From the NCBI GenBank assembly GCA_030435675.1, contig CM059625.1, positions 11,284,001 to 11,348,000 of the forward strand: a DNA stretch of 64,000 nt. Reading direction: 5' to 3'. Origin of the DNA: Steinernema hermaphroditum. Lineage: Eukaryota > Nematoda > Chromadorea > Rhabditida > Steinernematidae. The position numbers and the translations under genes were made by a program. The notes beneath the pieces are model-generated. The model ran no database searches. It saw nothing but the letters and a program-made list of their open reading frames with translations, and was not told the origin of the DNA. Shown here one piece after another: positions 1 to 11,856 of the stretch; within the stretch, counting starts at the first letter, position 1; each line of letters starts with the position of its first letter.

Positions 1-2744
1 TGTTTCTTTCTTCATAGCTTGTTCGTAGTTCTTCTTCTGGAGCTCATACAGTTTTTCTAATTTCTTTTGTTGTTTTTTCGAAATCTCCTCTCCGCTCGCC
101 AAATGTGTAGGAACGCCCCTTTCGTCGAACTTCGAGTACAGTGCCGCATCTGGACCCTTTGTGAACAGATCTTGCGGGTTCACACGCTTCTGTGCTTCCT
201 TGGCCGCGCGTTCTTTTTCCTTCTTTTCTTTCTCGGCAAGCTTCGCGGCTTCGGCTAGTTTCTTCATTTCCCTTTCGCGTTTCAACTCTTCGGGATTGAC
301 GTACTTGACGCACGGTCGACCTTCTTTGTCTTCGAGGCGCACGCCCAGTTTCGGCAGCTCTTCGTCGCGCAGATTGTCGCAGAGCTGAAACACAGACTGT
401 AGAGCAGTCCTAGGCAACTTCCACCCACTTTTAGGAGATTGGAGCGTGCTTCTTTTATTTCTGTTGCTTTAATGACGTTCTGTCTGACATCCTCTCGGAA
501 GTTTGCGTAAGACGTCAGATACGGCATTAGCATTTCTTCCTTTCCCACACAAGCCTCACTAAAATTGACTCGTTTTACGATGCTTGACGACATGCAGAAC
601 TCACTCTTCACTGGATACTGGGTATCCCAATTGTACATGAGGAGGAATGGCCCCGAAGACCTTAAGCAGCCAAGTGATGTACTCGGCGATGTCGCTCAGC
701 AGCACGCAGTTTGCTTGATCACCCTAAACAGAGCTGTGCTTTTGTTTTACGTATTTCCCGAACCTTTGATAGAATGTATGCATTTCCTAAATTGATGAGA
801 TCACGAAGACGTTCGATGGAGGTTCTCGTGTCGACTGAATCACAGAGAGCGATGTGAATCTCGGTCTGCTTTTCTCGGAATTTGCTTTCCAGCTCCAGTT
901 CTGCGCTTTCGAACTTCTTGAACATCCTTCCCTTGTTGTCATCGGTGTCGTTATCGGCTTTCGTCTTGTAGATTAGATCTTTCACAACAAGGAAGAATTC
1001 TCCTGCTAGCTTTTCGAACTGAATTGCACGTTCCATGCTTTCGGCACTACAAGAAGCCTCAATGAATTTGTGGAACATTATTATAGGCATACTTGTAATC
1101 GAGAATATCCGTCCAATTGCTCATGAGAAACAGAATGCGAAGTTGTCTGGCAGTGTAGGTTTCGAGAGCTTTGTTGATAGAAATAAAGTTCTTCAGACTC
1201 TTAGACATTTTGGAGCCGGCAATGCGGAGTGTGCCGCAATGCAGGAAATAGTTGACCCAACGATCGCTATCGAAATGTGCTTCGCACTTAAGGAAATGAC
1301 TGTTTTGAGATCGAATTTAGGGGATGGTACCTGTGCGATCTCATTGTCGTGATGAGGGAACTTCAGATCAGAGCCGCCACCATGGATATCTAGCGTGTCA
1401 CCGCACACCTTTGTGCACATCGCCGAACACTCAATGTGCCAACCGGGACGTCCTAAAGATTAAAAGTCAGTTGCTAATGGTCAGATCGGAGAAAACTGAC
1501 CTTTTCCCCAAGGACTCTGCCAGAAGGGTTCGCCTTCCTTTGAAGCCTTCCACAAAGCAAAGTCCGAAGCGTTGATCTTTTGCTGAATTTACAAGTTACT
1601 AAAGATAGTCTCCGGAGGAGGCGGTACCTGTTGCTGTGCGTCGTTCATGCTCAACTCGCCTTCACTTTCTTTCATGTTCTTCATGAAGTTGTCTGAATCT
1701 CCGTAGGCTTCCGGCACCAGTTTGGCATAGAAGTGGTTGTCTTTGTTGTCAAATTTGACGGTATTGAAGTAGACGGATCCATCGTTGGTTACATAACCGT
1801 ATCCATTATCAATGATCTTCTGGATAAATTCGATAATTTCTGGAATGTACTCGCTGACACGAGTGAGGACGTTGGGAGGAAGCACATTCAAGTTCTTCAT
1901 GTCAGTCAGGAACTCGCTTTCGTATCTTAATTGACAGATGAATGTTTCTAATGGAGCCAGAAACATACTTTCGCGCAAGAGAGTCAAAAACGCTCTGCTC
2001 AGTTACGGTGTGCCCAAGTTCACTGTCTAGCCAGTCCGACAGCACGTCTTTTGACCGTGCGACGAGTTCGTTGAAGACTTCGGAAAACTCGTTGGATCCA
2101 AACGCATCGGGCTGCTTGTGGAGTGAATGTTCTAACTTCTCCGCAGACTGTTTTATCCTCGTTATCTGAACAGAGTTTATTACTTTGGCTTTGAGGCCAT
2201 CGATACCAACCATTTCATCATACATTTTCTTTTTATCCGGGTCTACTTCGTTGATGTATTTGTCAAGGAATCTTTTGAGACTGTACATGATATCATGGTG
2301 CACTTCCTTGTAGTTCTGCCCCTTTTCTTTAAGGTAGTTTGCAAGAAGGTGACCTTGTCGAGCCCTAAGTGAGGACATTGATGTTGTTCAGACGGCAAAA
2401 GAGCATACCTCTTGATGATTTTGTCGTCAATATCAGTGATATTCATGACAAAAAGTACATCATAGTTGAAGTAACCAGAAAGCACTCGTCGAAGAATATC
2501 GAACGATAAGTACGCCCGAGCATGACCCATGTGAGCAGAATCGTAAACAGTCGGCCCACACACATAGAATTTGATTTGATGAGGATTCAGAGGGACGAAG
2601 AGCTCCTTGGAACGAGTGAAGCTATTGTACAAATGCAGTCTGGGTTCTTCGGGAGGGCAGGGGGCCTTCCACACAGGCTGATTACGTTTTGCTAAAGGAG
2701 ATATTTCACGAAAGCAGGGTTTGGAAATCTGTACCGTCAGCCAT
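1..2744 (-). CDS. cars-1: Cysteinyl-tRNA synthetase, cytosolic (3' end outside window)
   Basis: This enzyme charges tRNA-Cys with cysteine in the cytosol. Eleven exons read 2744-2735, 2691-2409, 2364-1969, 1925-1628, 1582-1501, 1452-1331, 1286-1093, 1046-764, 723-605, 558-429 and 384-1, and all phases agree. Class I landmarks are visible: the zinc-binding CGPTVYD start, the HMGH form of HIGH, the ECSAM and [14 protein letters not shown] zinc/tRNA region, and KMSKS. As in animal cytosolic enzymes, a roughly 110-residue insert lies between the first catalytic half and the [14 protein letters not shown] block, and the C-terminus is Lys/Glu-rich and ends with a [16 protein letters not shown] motif. 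The first exon has only 10 coding bases (MAD + G). The exon 8/9 junction has an alternative acceptor but the chosen one keeps frame. The start is the ATG in the short first exon. The gene diverges from the MFSD11-like gene. The last exon runs off the window. Confidence 0.95.
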
Positions 2745-4378
2745 GATGAACGTGGAGCTTGTGCGAAGAACCCGTGACAAGAGAATTGTTATCCTGAAAG
2801 TGTATCACTCTACAAATGAAAAAAAAAACTACAAAACGGTCAGAAAAGTACGAATCGATGCAGCGCAATGCAACAACTAAGGTCACAGTGGACCATTTCT
2901 ATACAAAAAGCAAACAAATGGACGACTGACCAAACGGCTAGGCCGCCTGGGAAGCAAACCTCGAACTGCAAACAACCATCGAGGCCCGTTCGCTGTTATT
3001 TGGCTACAGTGTGACACGTTGTCCACGTGTTCTATGAAGAACATCTAAAAACCTGAGCGGCATATTGATTATAATCGGAAGTGCAAATAAAATATTTCAA
3101 ACGCTGTGGGCGCTCCGTCGAAATATCAGACGAAATCTGCTATCAGCAGCAGTCTTGTATAAACAGACGAATTTTTTATGCTTCGGACAAAAACGTGCGT
3201 ACTTCGGATGTTGCAGCAACTGAATTTACCCGAGTTCAAATCATTTGACCCTTAACCGGCGGGAAACAGAGGTCACGTGCTTCCACAGGGTTACAGTATT
3301 CGGCTAGATTGCCTTAACACACAGCGACACTACTTAGCCGTTCCTGGCTGTTTGTGGCTCCGTGGTGAAACCAACCACGTAAAGTGTGCCATTACAATCT
3401 GTACTTCCTTTTCTCCGTTTTAAAAAAAAGGCAAAGAAAACGTTATTTTCCTTTTTACTAAACATTAAGAAGGCCCTATTGTATCATGTAATCAGGACTC
3501 CCAGAGCCTCGATCTGTCGTGGAAGGCCACGTCAGATTAATCAGTCACCCGGACTACTAGTCTCATTCAGCAAAATACGAATATCCCGTTAAAAATACTC
3601 ACGAACATGTTATGAATAAAGACAATAGGTTGGTCATATTTCAAGAATTTGCAAAAATTTGCCTATTTTACTCAGGGACACATCAAAAACGGACAGCAGA
3701 CTTTTCCGGACGGTGGTCTCGGCACGAGAAGAATGTCGGAGTTTTCCGACTCACAAAAGAAGACCGTCCGTGTACCACGAATTCCAGCTAGTTTTCGCTT
3801 ATTAAAAAATCATCGAACTTCACTTTTGGATTTTATGGTTATGCTGTCCAAGCGACTCCATTTCGTACAAAAATAGAAATGAATTGAACGAGTATCAAGC
3901 CGTAACTCGTTTGACTACACTGGAGATGTGTAATACTGCATGAGCAACACGATTAATTAACAAAAGATGTGCACAAGAGAAAGTTAATTATACCGCAAAG
4001 TATTAATTGGAAAATGTGCATAGCTTTCATAATTCTCGAAAACATGTTTGCGCATGTGCGAGTCAATAGCGGAAAACAGGAGCGCAAATGCCACGTACCA
4101 CTCCATCGATGAAACCGAACTGCGTTTCTCTCTCTTTTTAAGTTATGCACCCATTTAAGGGAGAATTTCGGTTCGCAACCAAATTCTAACCATTTCTTCT
4201 CACACTGTGGTCCAACATCTGAGTCGATTGCATGGATGTTGTTTACGTCGAGGCGCGTTCACTTTCCACTTCTGCCTCCGTTTCACACCCCAGCATTGCT
4301 GTGCAATTCAGTAAACGAAGCGCAACTTGTTGATTTTACAGTTTTCTGGAAAGTGACGACTGACGACTGCAGTTGCGC
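2745..4378. other. Intergenic, divergent promoters
   Basis: This 1.6 kb stretch lies between two divergent genes, so it should hold both promoters. I see no supported gene; the ORFs at 3386-3592, 3649-3876 and 3953-4150 have low-complexity or unnatural composition. No clear TATA element or repeat was recognised. Confidence 0.6.
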
Positions 4379-6122
4379 ATGCGTGTAGGTCGAAGAATCG
4401 CCCGCGGTTTCTCAAGAATGGAGTCCGATCTACGAGCAGTATGCCTACTTGGACTTAGTTTCATGTTTATATTTTCGGCCTTTAATAGTCAAGGATTTAT
4501 TGAGGTACGACTTTCGGTCATCGTTGCTTATAACCTCCTTCACCACTCTTAGATAGCCGTTCTGCGTGACAAAGGTCATGACTCTGGGCTCAGTGAGGAT
4601 TCTGGATATTACAGGTAGTTGCAAAGTAATATGTCGTTATAAGTAATTGCCTTTAGTTTTTCAATTATCTATGCATCATTCACAGTGTGCAATTTTTTGG
4701 CATCACCGATAGTCGTCTCTTTGGGCAGCAAGAATGCCATGATACTTGGAGCCTTCTGTTATCTTGCGTTTCTTCTCGGATTTCTGTGGCTGAACGCGTT
4801 TCTCCTGTACCTTTTGTCCGCAGTTGTGGGATTTGGAGCGGCGGTCATATGGACAGGCAACGGCGCTTATTTGACCGCTTATGCTCGTCCAGATACAAAT
4901 GCTCGGAACATCGGTATTATGTGGGCTATGCTTCAGTCTTCACTAATAGTTGGATCTCTTTTTATGTTTGTAATTCTTCACCACGGGTAACTATGCTTTC
5001 ATAGCAATTCTCGCAACCACCGTTTTCAGCGCTATTGTGGAATCGTTCCATGCTCTCTACACCGTCTTTTCCGTAGTTTGTGCTACGGGTTTGGGAGTTC
5101 TATTCTTCCTACCACAAGTGGAGATTGGACCAATCGACTCACAAGTCCTCCGGGAAGAGCGTGAACATTTCGATGATCAGGATATCGAACCGTACCGCGC
5201 AGATGATGCAAACACCATTCGGGTGCGTCAGGATAGTTCGTCTGGATTGTCCGATGACGGAGCAATTGGATTCTGGGCCGACTTCAGTAAGTAAAGTCCT
5301 TACATCCGAACTTCAAAACGCTATTTCAGTTCGGACATTCTCTTTGATGAAGAAGAGAAAGATGATCTTTCTAGCGAGCGTTTTTATTTTCTCCGGTTTG
5401 GAACTCACCTTCTTCTCAGGGGTCTACACAGGCTGTCTTGCCGCTACCAAAGCCCTTGTTGGTGAGAGCTCCGGTCGAATCGTGGCTTTCTGCGTACTGT
5501 TCATAGGATGTGGTCAGATCATGGGTATGAATGAGGAGACTATATATTTTGGTCATTGATGAGATATTTCAGGGGGTTTGCTTTTCGGAATTTGCTCCCA
5601 TCGATTTGTACAAGGGAAGAGATTCCCAGTTATTCTTCTCGGATTCATCGTGCATTTGGTTGCTTTCGTCTTGATCGTCCTCAATATCCCCATGGAAGCA
5701 CCTGTGCACCCCACTAGTGGAACTGCGTGGATAGCTAATCCTAGGTATAGATCTCAATCCTTCAAAAGCCAAAGCGAGTTATTCCATTACAGTATCTTAC
5801 TTGCCGTCTTTTGCGGTTTTCTTCTCGGATTCGCCGATAGCTGCTGGAACACTCAGATCTACTCGCTGTTGGGCGAAATCTATTGGCGTAACTCTTCCGC
5901 GGCTTTTGCGATTTTCAAATTTTACCAGGTAAGGACCTGTGTCGTACTTCATTTACCACGTGATTGTAGTCGCTTGCGGCTTGCATCAGTTTCTACTACG
6001 GATCCATGTTCCTCCTTCACATCCAACTAGTCCTGTTGGCCATTTCGGGTACCATCGCCACATGGGCGTTCTTTTCCGTTGAAAAAGAACTCGCCGGAGA
6101 AGCTCATCGTCCAACGGATTAG
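4379..6122 (+). CDS. UNC93-like / MFSD11-family membrane protein
   Basis: A multi-pass major-facilitator-type protein; the transport substrate of this family is unknown. Seven exons: 4379-4504, 4553-4614, 4657-4986, 5030-5286, 5330-5524, 5573-5928 and 5970-6122, giving 492 aa in frame. Family blocks are clear: IIYASFTVCNFLASP after the first helix, AAVIWTGNGAYLT, GLELTFFSGVYTGC in the middle, LLGFADSCWNTQIYS, and FAIFKFYQ before the last helices. The central loop is acidic and Ser-rich. It resembles human MFSD11 along its whole length, more than the UNC-93 ion-channel regulator itself. An internal ATG at 4418 would remove 13 basic residues and could be the true start. Exon splice sites are all GT-AG. 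Confidence 0.9.
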
Positions 6123-6589
6123 AGCAGAAATTTGTTTTTCTCCGCCATCCTTATGTAATAATACACATGTAAATATTTCTGAATTTTCTGTCCTTCATAA
6201 ATAAGTTCACTATTCCCACAACTTTAAGTTGCAACTGAATGTTTGCTCGTTAGAACAACGGCTTTTAATTGATGTAGCCTGTTAATGATCAGCTGTGAAA
6301 TGAAGAATCAGTGATGTTTGAAGGGGATACCGAGAAACATAGCGAACAGTACGCTCGCTGATCATTTCCAACAGCATAATTAGAAAGTCTATTTGTATGA
6401 TAAACATCCACTTGTTTAGAATCAAACTACACCACACATCATTTTCTAGTGGGCACAAATGTTGTAGCAAGGGGGGTTGTCGTCCCTTGTGTGGTATTCT
6501 TCCCTGTTCCGTTTCGTCTCTAATGCGCTTAGCGCATCTCGTGTACATGCACATAACTTTTGATTTTAGGGCAAGATCATCTTCAAGAA
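6123..6589. other. Short intergenic spacer
   Basis: About 470 bp between two same-strand genes. It contains the 3' UTR of the MFSD11-like gene and ends in an acceptor-like TTGATTTTAG at about 6561-6570, some 20 bp before the next start codon. The minus-strand ORF at 6282-6554 has no recognisable features. Confidence 0.5.
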
Positions 6590-8075
6590 ATGGCTGACGT
6601 CGTCGTTGTGGAAAAGATCGGAAACGTTCTTTGGATCAGACTCAACAGGCCTAAGCAGCGCAATGCCATCAATAGAGAAGTAAGAAGTGATCAAACAAGG
6701 ACTGATTTACAACGGCAGCTAACTGTGATTTAGATGTATGATATAATCATCAGTGCTCTCGACGATGCGGACAACGATGACGAGATCACCTATGTGGTGT
6801 TCACGGGCACCGGAGAGTTCTACTCAAGCGGAAATGACTTTTCACCGAAAGCGTTTTCGGAAATGTGAATAGTCCACTCATTGACATACAATGATGATGA
6901 GCTTAAGGCACAAGCAAGGAATCAGCGAGAGATACCTCTATCAAGTGTGGGTCGATCGCCTCATCGCGCACAAGAAAATTCTAATTGCATTGGTTAACGG
7001 ACCGGCCATCGGAATTGCTTGCACCACTTTGTCACTTTTCGACTTGATTATCTGCTCAGACAAGGTGAATTTTACTCGCTTCCCATTGACATGTGGTGCT
7101 GCGAGCTTTCAAAAACTAATTGATACGAGAGAAACAAATTTCGAGCTAAAGTCTCCCCACCAAAAAAAACGAACTTTCCTTTGTGTTGCTTAGCGACAAC
7201 GTCACTTCAAATTCATCGCAAACTAATCAGGTTTCCTGATAGAAATTGCAATTGTAGTTTCGGAGCCGAATCCCGTGCATCTGAGAACATTGAACTGTTG
7301 CACACCTACAAGGCGCAAATAGACTTTCGTGCGGAATAGTCAATATTTGAAACAATTTACAAATCACGCAATTGGCTTTGTTATGCGGAAAGAGCTGAAT
7401 ATGAAACATTGTAGACGTACTTCCTGACGCCATTCACGCAGATGGGAATCTGCCCCGAAGGAACGTCATCTGTTACATTCATGCGGACGATGGGATACAC
7501 AAAGGTTAGCCAACTACGGTAATTGCAAAAGAAAATTCGCACGCATTTTGTGGGAATTTGTTTGTCAATACGATCGAATCGTTTACGATCGGGTTAAAAG
7601 GGGAAAAGCCGCCGAGACGAAAGGTGCACCGCCGTCGAGAATTACCGGCGAGCGCTCGGTGACTTGCAACATTAGACCGCTTCTTCTTTTTTTCGCAGCT
7701 AAGAGACCACTATCTTCAGGCTGCTCAAATGGTTCTGTTCTCGGAGCCACTCACCGCCCAAGATGCATTCACGGCTGGATTTGTCTCCCGCGTGCTACCA
7801 CATGAGACTTTTGTAGAGGAGACGAAGAAGTTGGTAGATAAGTACTCGAAAAACCTTGTTCCGCAGGTATCAAATCGCACAATTCATGTAGTCACCATAT
7901 AGCATTGCAGTCGATTACGTTCTCCAAACGGATGATGCGCACGGAGGCAGCCAAAAACGAACTCATGGGTGTGAACACCTTCGAAGGAATATGTGTGGAG
8001 CAGCGAATGCTGGCGCCGGAAACTCTCGAACGCCTCCTCACCAAGTTCGGCCCCAAGCCGAACTCTAAACTCTGA
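6590..8075 (+). CDS. Peroxisomal enoyl-CoA delta isomerase/hydratase (crotonase family)
   Basis: A crotonase-fold enzyme, most like peroxisomal ECI2-type delta3,delta2-enoyl-CoA isomerases that shift double bases of unsaturated acyl-CoAs for beta-oxidation. Exons: 6590-6679, 6734-6864, 6902-7064, 7415-7504, 7699-7866 and 7911-8075, 268 aa. Visible motifs are the N-terminal RLNRPKQRNAIN, the CoA/oxyanion region GEFYSSGNDFSP, NGPAIGIACTT, and GICPEGTSS with the acidic residue expected for the isomerase. The protein ends in Ser-Lys-Leu, a canonical PTS1 peroxisomal import signal. It lacks the acyl-CoA-binding domain found at the N-terminus of mammalian ECI2. The intron at 6865-6901 (37 nt) is unusually short and its acceptor is weak, so that junction is less sure. 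An AATAAA lies 95 bp past the stop. Confidence 0.9.
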
Positions 8076-9138
8076 GCCGTACCCAAATAATTCGTCGCCT
8101 CAAGTGGCCGTCAGTTTATCTTCCGTTTATTTGTGGCCATATGTGAATGTGTTTGGCCTCTATCTAATGAATAAACGTGCTAAACTTACTTTCGATTATG
8201 TGTGATGCTGTGAAGAGAGCACAAATTTCTACTCTAATGCGTGAAGCAATTGTTCTTTTGTCCTCGGCAGAGGGACCGTGATGCAACTCTCGACGAACAG
8301 GCTCTATCAATCGTAATTGGTGGGACTTTACCGCGCATACTCGTCCATTTAGGACAGGCGGGGGAGGGGAGAACGCCTGCCGAGAGTGAGCGCGATGGAT
8401 AACAGCGAGGTATGGTCCTAGCCGTAGTGTTGCGCAGGCGCGCGCAGGTGGACAGACGCCGTTGGGCGCTGGTCACTCTACGTCGAAAATGGCGGAATTT
8501 CGGACCGCTGTAAGTCGAATTACGGCAGAAGGGGAGGGACTTCGGATTTCGGGAGTCGCGTGAGAAATAAGGTTGCGGGAGAGGAATGACGGGTGAAGGT
8601 TCGGCTTGCTCTGCATAAGCATGCATAGATCTGTGTTGTCGCGTCGCGGGCCACTAGTGGACGTTGATGGTCGAACAGTGAGGAAGGCAGGCGGTGCCGG
8701 CCAGCAGTGCGGCCCACTCGCTTCCATGTTTGTTAATATCCCTGTGTGGATCGACAGTGAATATGAGTTTGGATATCCCTTTGCAAAGAGTCTCGTTACT
8801 GTTTGACCATCACAACTCCCATTTGCTCACTCGCGGATTGCATGTTCACTTCTCTCTTTTTATTGGACGTTTGTTGGCGACTAGCGCGATTCGACTTCCA
8901 CTTTCTCGATGTCCTAATTTATCTCTCTTTCGCCTCCAGCGTTCCAACGCATTTCTGATCCATGCGATTCGATCCCACCTTCCCCTTTCTTTGCGTTTTG
9001 ATCACCTGTACGCGTGTTTTTGCACGGATACCCGAAACCTTTCGTTATCTGTTCGCGCAACCCTTCGATGAATTTATGAGTTCTTTTTAATCCGTCGCGA
9101 ATCTCCGCTCATCTTTACACGATTGTTGAATTCAGTAA
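8076..9138. other. Intergenic, promoter side of the nuclear receptor
   Basis: About 1 kb without a supported gene. The overlapping ORFs on both strands at 8234-9071 have no family signature and no good splice context. The GC-rich stretch at 8300-8700 may be promoter DNA of the nuclear receptor (inference). Confidence 0.5.
8170..8175 (+). terminator. Poly(A) signal AATAAA
   Basis: Canonical hexamer 95 bp downstream of the isomerase stop codon. Confidence 0.6.
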
Positions 9139-11856
9139 ATGAACGGGACAAACAGCGCGCAGGACGAAGGACATCGGGTCCCTTCCTCCAGGGATCAGCC
9201 GTTCCCTTCTCCTACCGACCAACCATATCCGTCCCCCACCGATCAGCCGTACTACTCTACCGCTGCTCATCCAACGGCCTATATTTCGTACGAAAGCGAG
9301 CCGATCACCTATGCCGAAGAGCACGACCAAAAGCCGCTCATTTTGGCTCAGCCTCACTACGCGACAACCATCTACGAACCCTACCACCACCATCCTGACA
9401 CCTTTTACCAAATCTCGGCCCAGAATTACTCGACTCTCAGCAGCCAATACCCATTGGGAGTGAATGTCAGCACCGCGAATGCTCTGGCACCTGCGGACGG
9501 TCAGACGCTGTCTCCAGCGAACACCTGGTCTCCCACCGAAGGCGTCCAGTCGGCATCTGGTAGTTCGAGCGGTATGCGATACACTTCTCTTCCATATGGC
9601 AATCTGTTTGAATTTAAGACGAAACGGCACAATCGGAGGAAAGTTCGTTCACAGCTTGCAAGGTTTGTGGCGACAAGGCCAGCGGACATCATTATGGAGT
9701 GACTTCTTGTGAAGGATGCAAAGTAAGTTCATTAGCACTGAACTGCATATGATGGCTTACTGTTCAAAACTTCAACAATTACGCTCTTTCTTGCTTAGCG
9801 TTGCGCAATGCGCCGCAGTTACTAACCGGGATTTCCGCCAAATTGCCCATTTTCGAGCTCCCCGTAGAGCGTATGTTGATGTCGGAAATATCTCTTTTGA
9901 GAGTCCCGCGCTCGATTACGGTAACTCTGCTTTTGGCTTTCCATGTTCCGAGTCTCCTGTATGCGCACAGTTTTATCTGCCTGCGTTGTTTTGCGCCGAG
10001 CGATGGATTGCAATCGTCGCTGCGAGTTGCGCAACCGCTTGCGCAACACCTTCTTTTCCCTGTTTGCTTTTGCATCCATTGTTGAGCATATGAGCATACG
10101 CATCGCATCCCGCTTCCCTAGCACGAGACTTGGCATTCCCGACAGAACTCTTCCTGATGGCATGCTATTGGCGCGAATTGGGGTATCATAAATTTCGGAG
10201 ATCACACTTCGTATCGTTTGAAGTCATAATTCTCTTCTCACAATCAACAGTTCCAACTTACGCAAACAGATCGCGCTGCTGAAGTGCGAATGGACGGGCA
10301 ACTAATGAAAATGGGCAATTATAGGGATTCTTCCGTCGAAGCATACAAAAGGCATGCGAATACAAGTGTCAAAAAGACCGAAATTGCACAATCGAGAAGA
10401 TGAGTAGGAATCGATGCCAGTCCTGCCGACTACAGAAGTGCATTCAAGCCGGCATGTCTCGAGATTGTAAGATCAGAGTTAGAGTAACTCTCGTTATTTA
10501 TTGAATTCAGCAGTTAGATACAATCGGTTTGCAAGGAAGACTCGACCGAACAAAGTAAAGGCGGAATGTTTGCCGTCCCATCAAGATGTGGTCGAAGAGT
10601 ATTCGCTGGCTACCGTACCCTCAGGGCTGATAGCACCTGTAGCAACAGTTCATCCTATAGTTTCGCCCTATCCTGCAGCAGCGCAAGCGACATACAGCTT
10701 AGATGACTTAGCGCAAAAAGTCCTTTTCGCCTATGAGCCCTTTGCGAAAGAACTACAAGCGCAGGCTACCTACGAAGAAGTGAAACCCGTAAGTGAATGG
10801 TGTGCTTATTCTTTTATGAGGTAAGTACAAAATTTAGAGTTCCTCCGTTGCACCGGATTCCGAAGAGTTTCGAGTAATGATCTGGTCGATCGTCAACCTC
10901 AAAATCTCGGCGGACATCGAGCGGATCGTAAAATTTGCAAAGGTACGTTCGTTGCTTTACCATTTGCGGATTAATCAGCAGATGGCGGATAGAGATTATC
11001 CGTCCTAATCTATCATCCCGAAAATCGATATCTTGCACAGGCGCTTTCCAATTGCGCTGAGATCAGTTTTCAAGAAGTGCCGAAAGTAGTTGTAATTCTA
11101 ATTATGCAAATTACAAGGCGATTGTGTACGAACGCTCATTGTGCACCTGGCTGTCAAATTTTCTTCTGGAAAATATTCCTTTCAGGACCTTCCCGCCTTT
11201 TCGCTTCTCAACGAAACCGACAAAATGTCCCTCATCAAGCGGAATTTCTTCCGTATCTGGCTTTTAATCGCTGCGCGGAGAAGCGTGGAAAACGAACTAC
11301 GACTCAGCGATCTATTGTGCCTAAGGAAAGATCTGCTAGCGGCCGTGTTCGGAGCAACTCTGAGTGCTAAGATCAACTCGTTAATCACGCAGTTCACCGA
11401 AGCCCAAATGACAGATACAGAATTTGCACTCTACCTAGCAGTGCAGCTCTTCGCGCAAGGTCAGTTTCGTCGCAATCAATTATGATCAACTCTTCATTTT
11501 TTAATCTGCAGGCGTTTCGGATGTTAGCATCTATCAAAGGGAATTTGCCGACGCGCTGAGAGAGCAGTTCAAGAAGAGACGGAACGCGGAAGACGAACGC
11601 AGACTTTGTAGTGTCTGGCAAAACGTAGACAATATACTGATGCTGATCGGTTAGTGCAAAAGTGCAAAAATGTTCCTTCTAACTGAGCACGCTGCTTCCA
11701 GGACCTGAGAAAACGATGCTCTTCCAGTGGATTCGCAAGGTCGCGACAAACAAGAACTTCGCAAAGCTTTTCGTCGAAGTCTTCTGCACCGACGACTCGT
11801 TCATGGAGGAGCAGAACGAGCCTCCGTCATACGGCACGCAAATCATCTACCAATAA
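9139..11856 (+). CDS. Nuclear hormone receptor, NR1-like (E78/E75/Rev-erb type DNA-binding domain)
   Basis: A ligand-type nuclear transcription factor. Eight exons (9139-9571, 9619-9722, 10325-10466, 10511-10788, 10838-10942, 11186-11459, 11512-11649, 11702-11856) give 542 aa in frame. The N-terminal ~150 residues are Pro/Tyr/Ser-rich with tandem [12 protein letters not shown] repeats. The two-zinc-finger domain (about residues 160-230) starts [20 protein letters not shown], with P-box [20 protein letters not shown], and ends GMSRDSVRYNR, the form seen in NR1 receptors. The ligand-binding domain contains the helix 3-5 signature [19 protein letters not shown], and a possible AF-2 core LFVEVF near the C-terminus. 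Intron 2 splits the two fingers and is 602 nt. The closest families by eye are E78/SEX-1 and E75/NHR-85; orthology is not settled. Confidence 0.92.

Noticed and set aside
2930..2965. tRNA-like B box on the minus strand (AGTTCGAGGT)
   Set aside because: No matching A box, acceptor stem or anticodon arm could be drawn. No tRNA was convincingly found anywhere in the window.
9779..10205. Dense ORFs on both strands inside the second intron of the nuclear receptor
   Set aside because: The zinc-finger exons on either side join in frame across this segment, so it is intron; the ORFs reflect local base composition.
10943..11185. Extra exon reading [15 protein letters not shown] in the nuclear receptor
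   Set aside because: Skipping it gives the canonical FAK-DLPAF helix 3 joint and keeps phase; including it breaks the family pattern.
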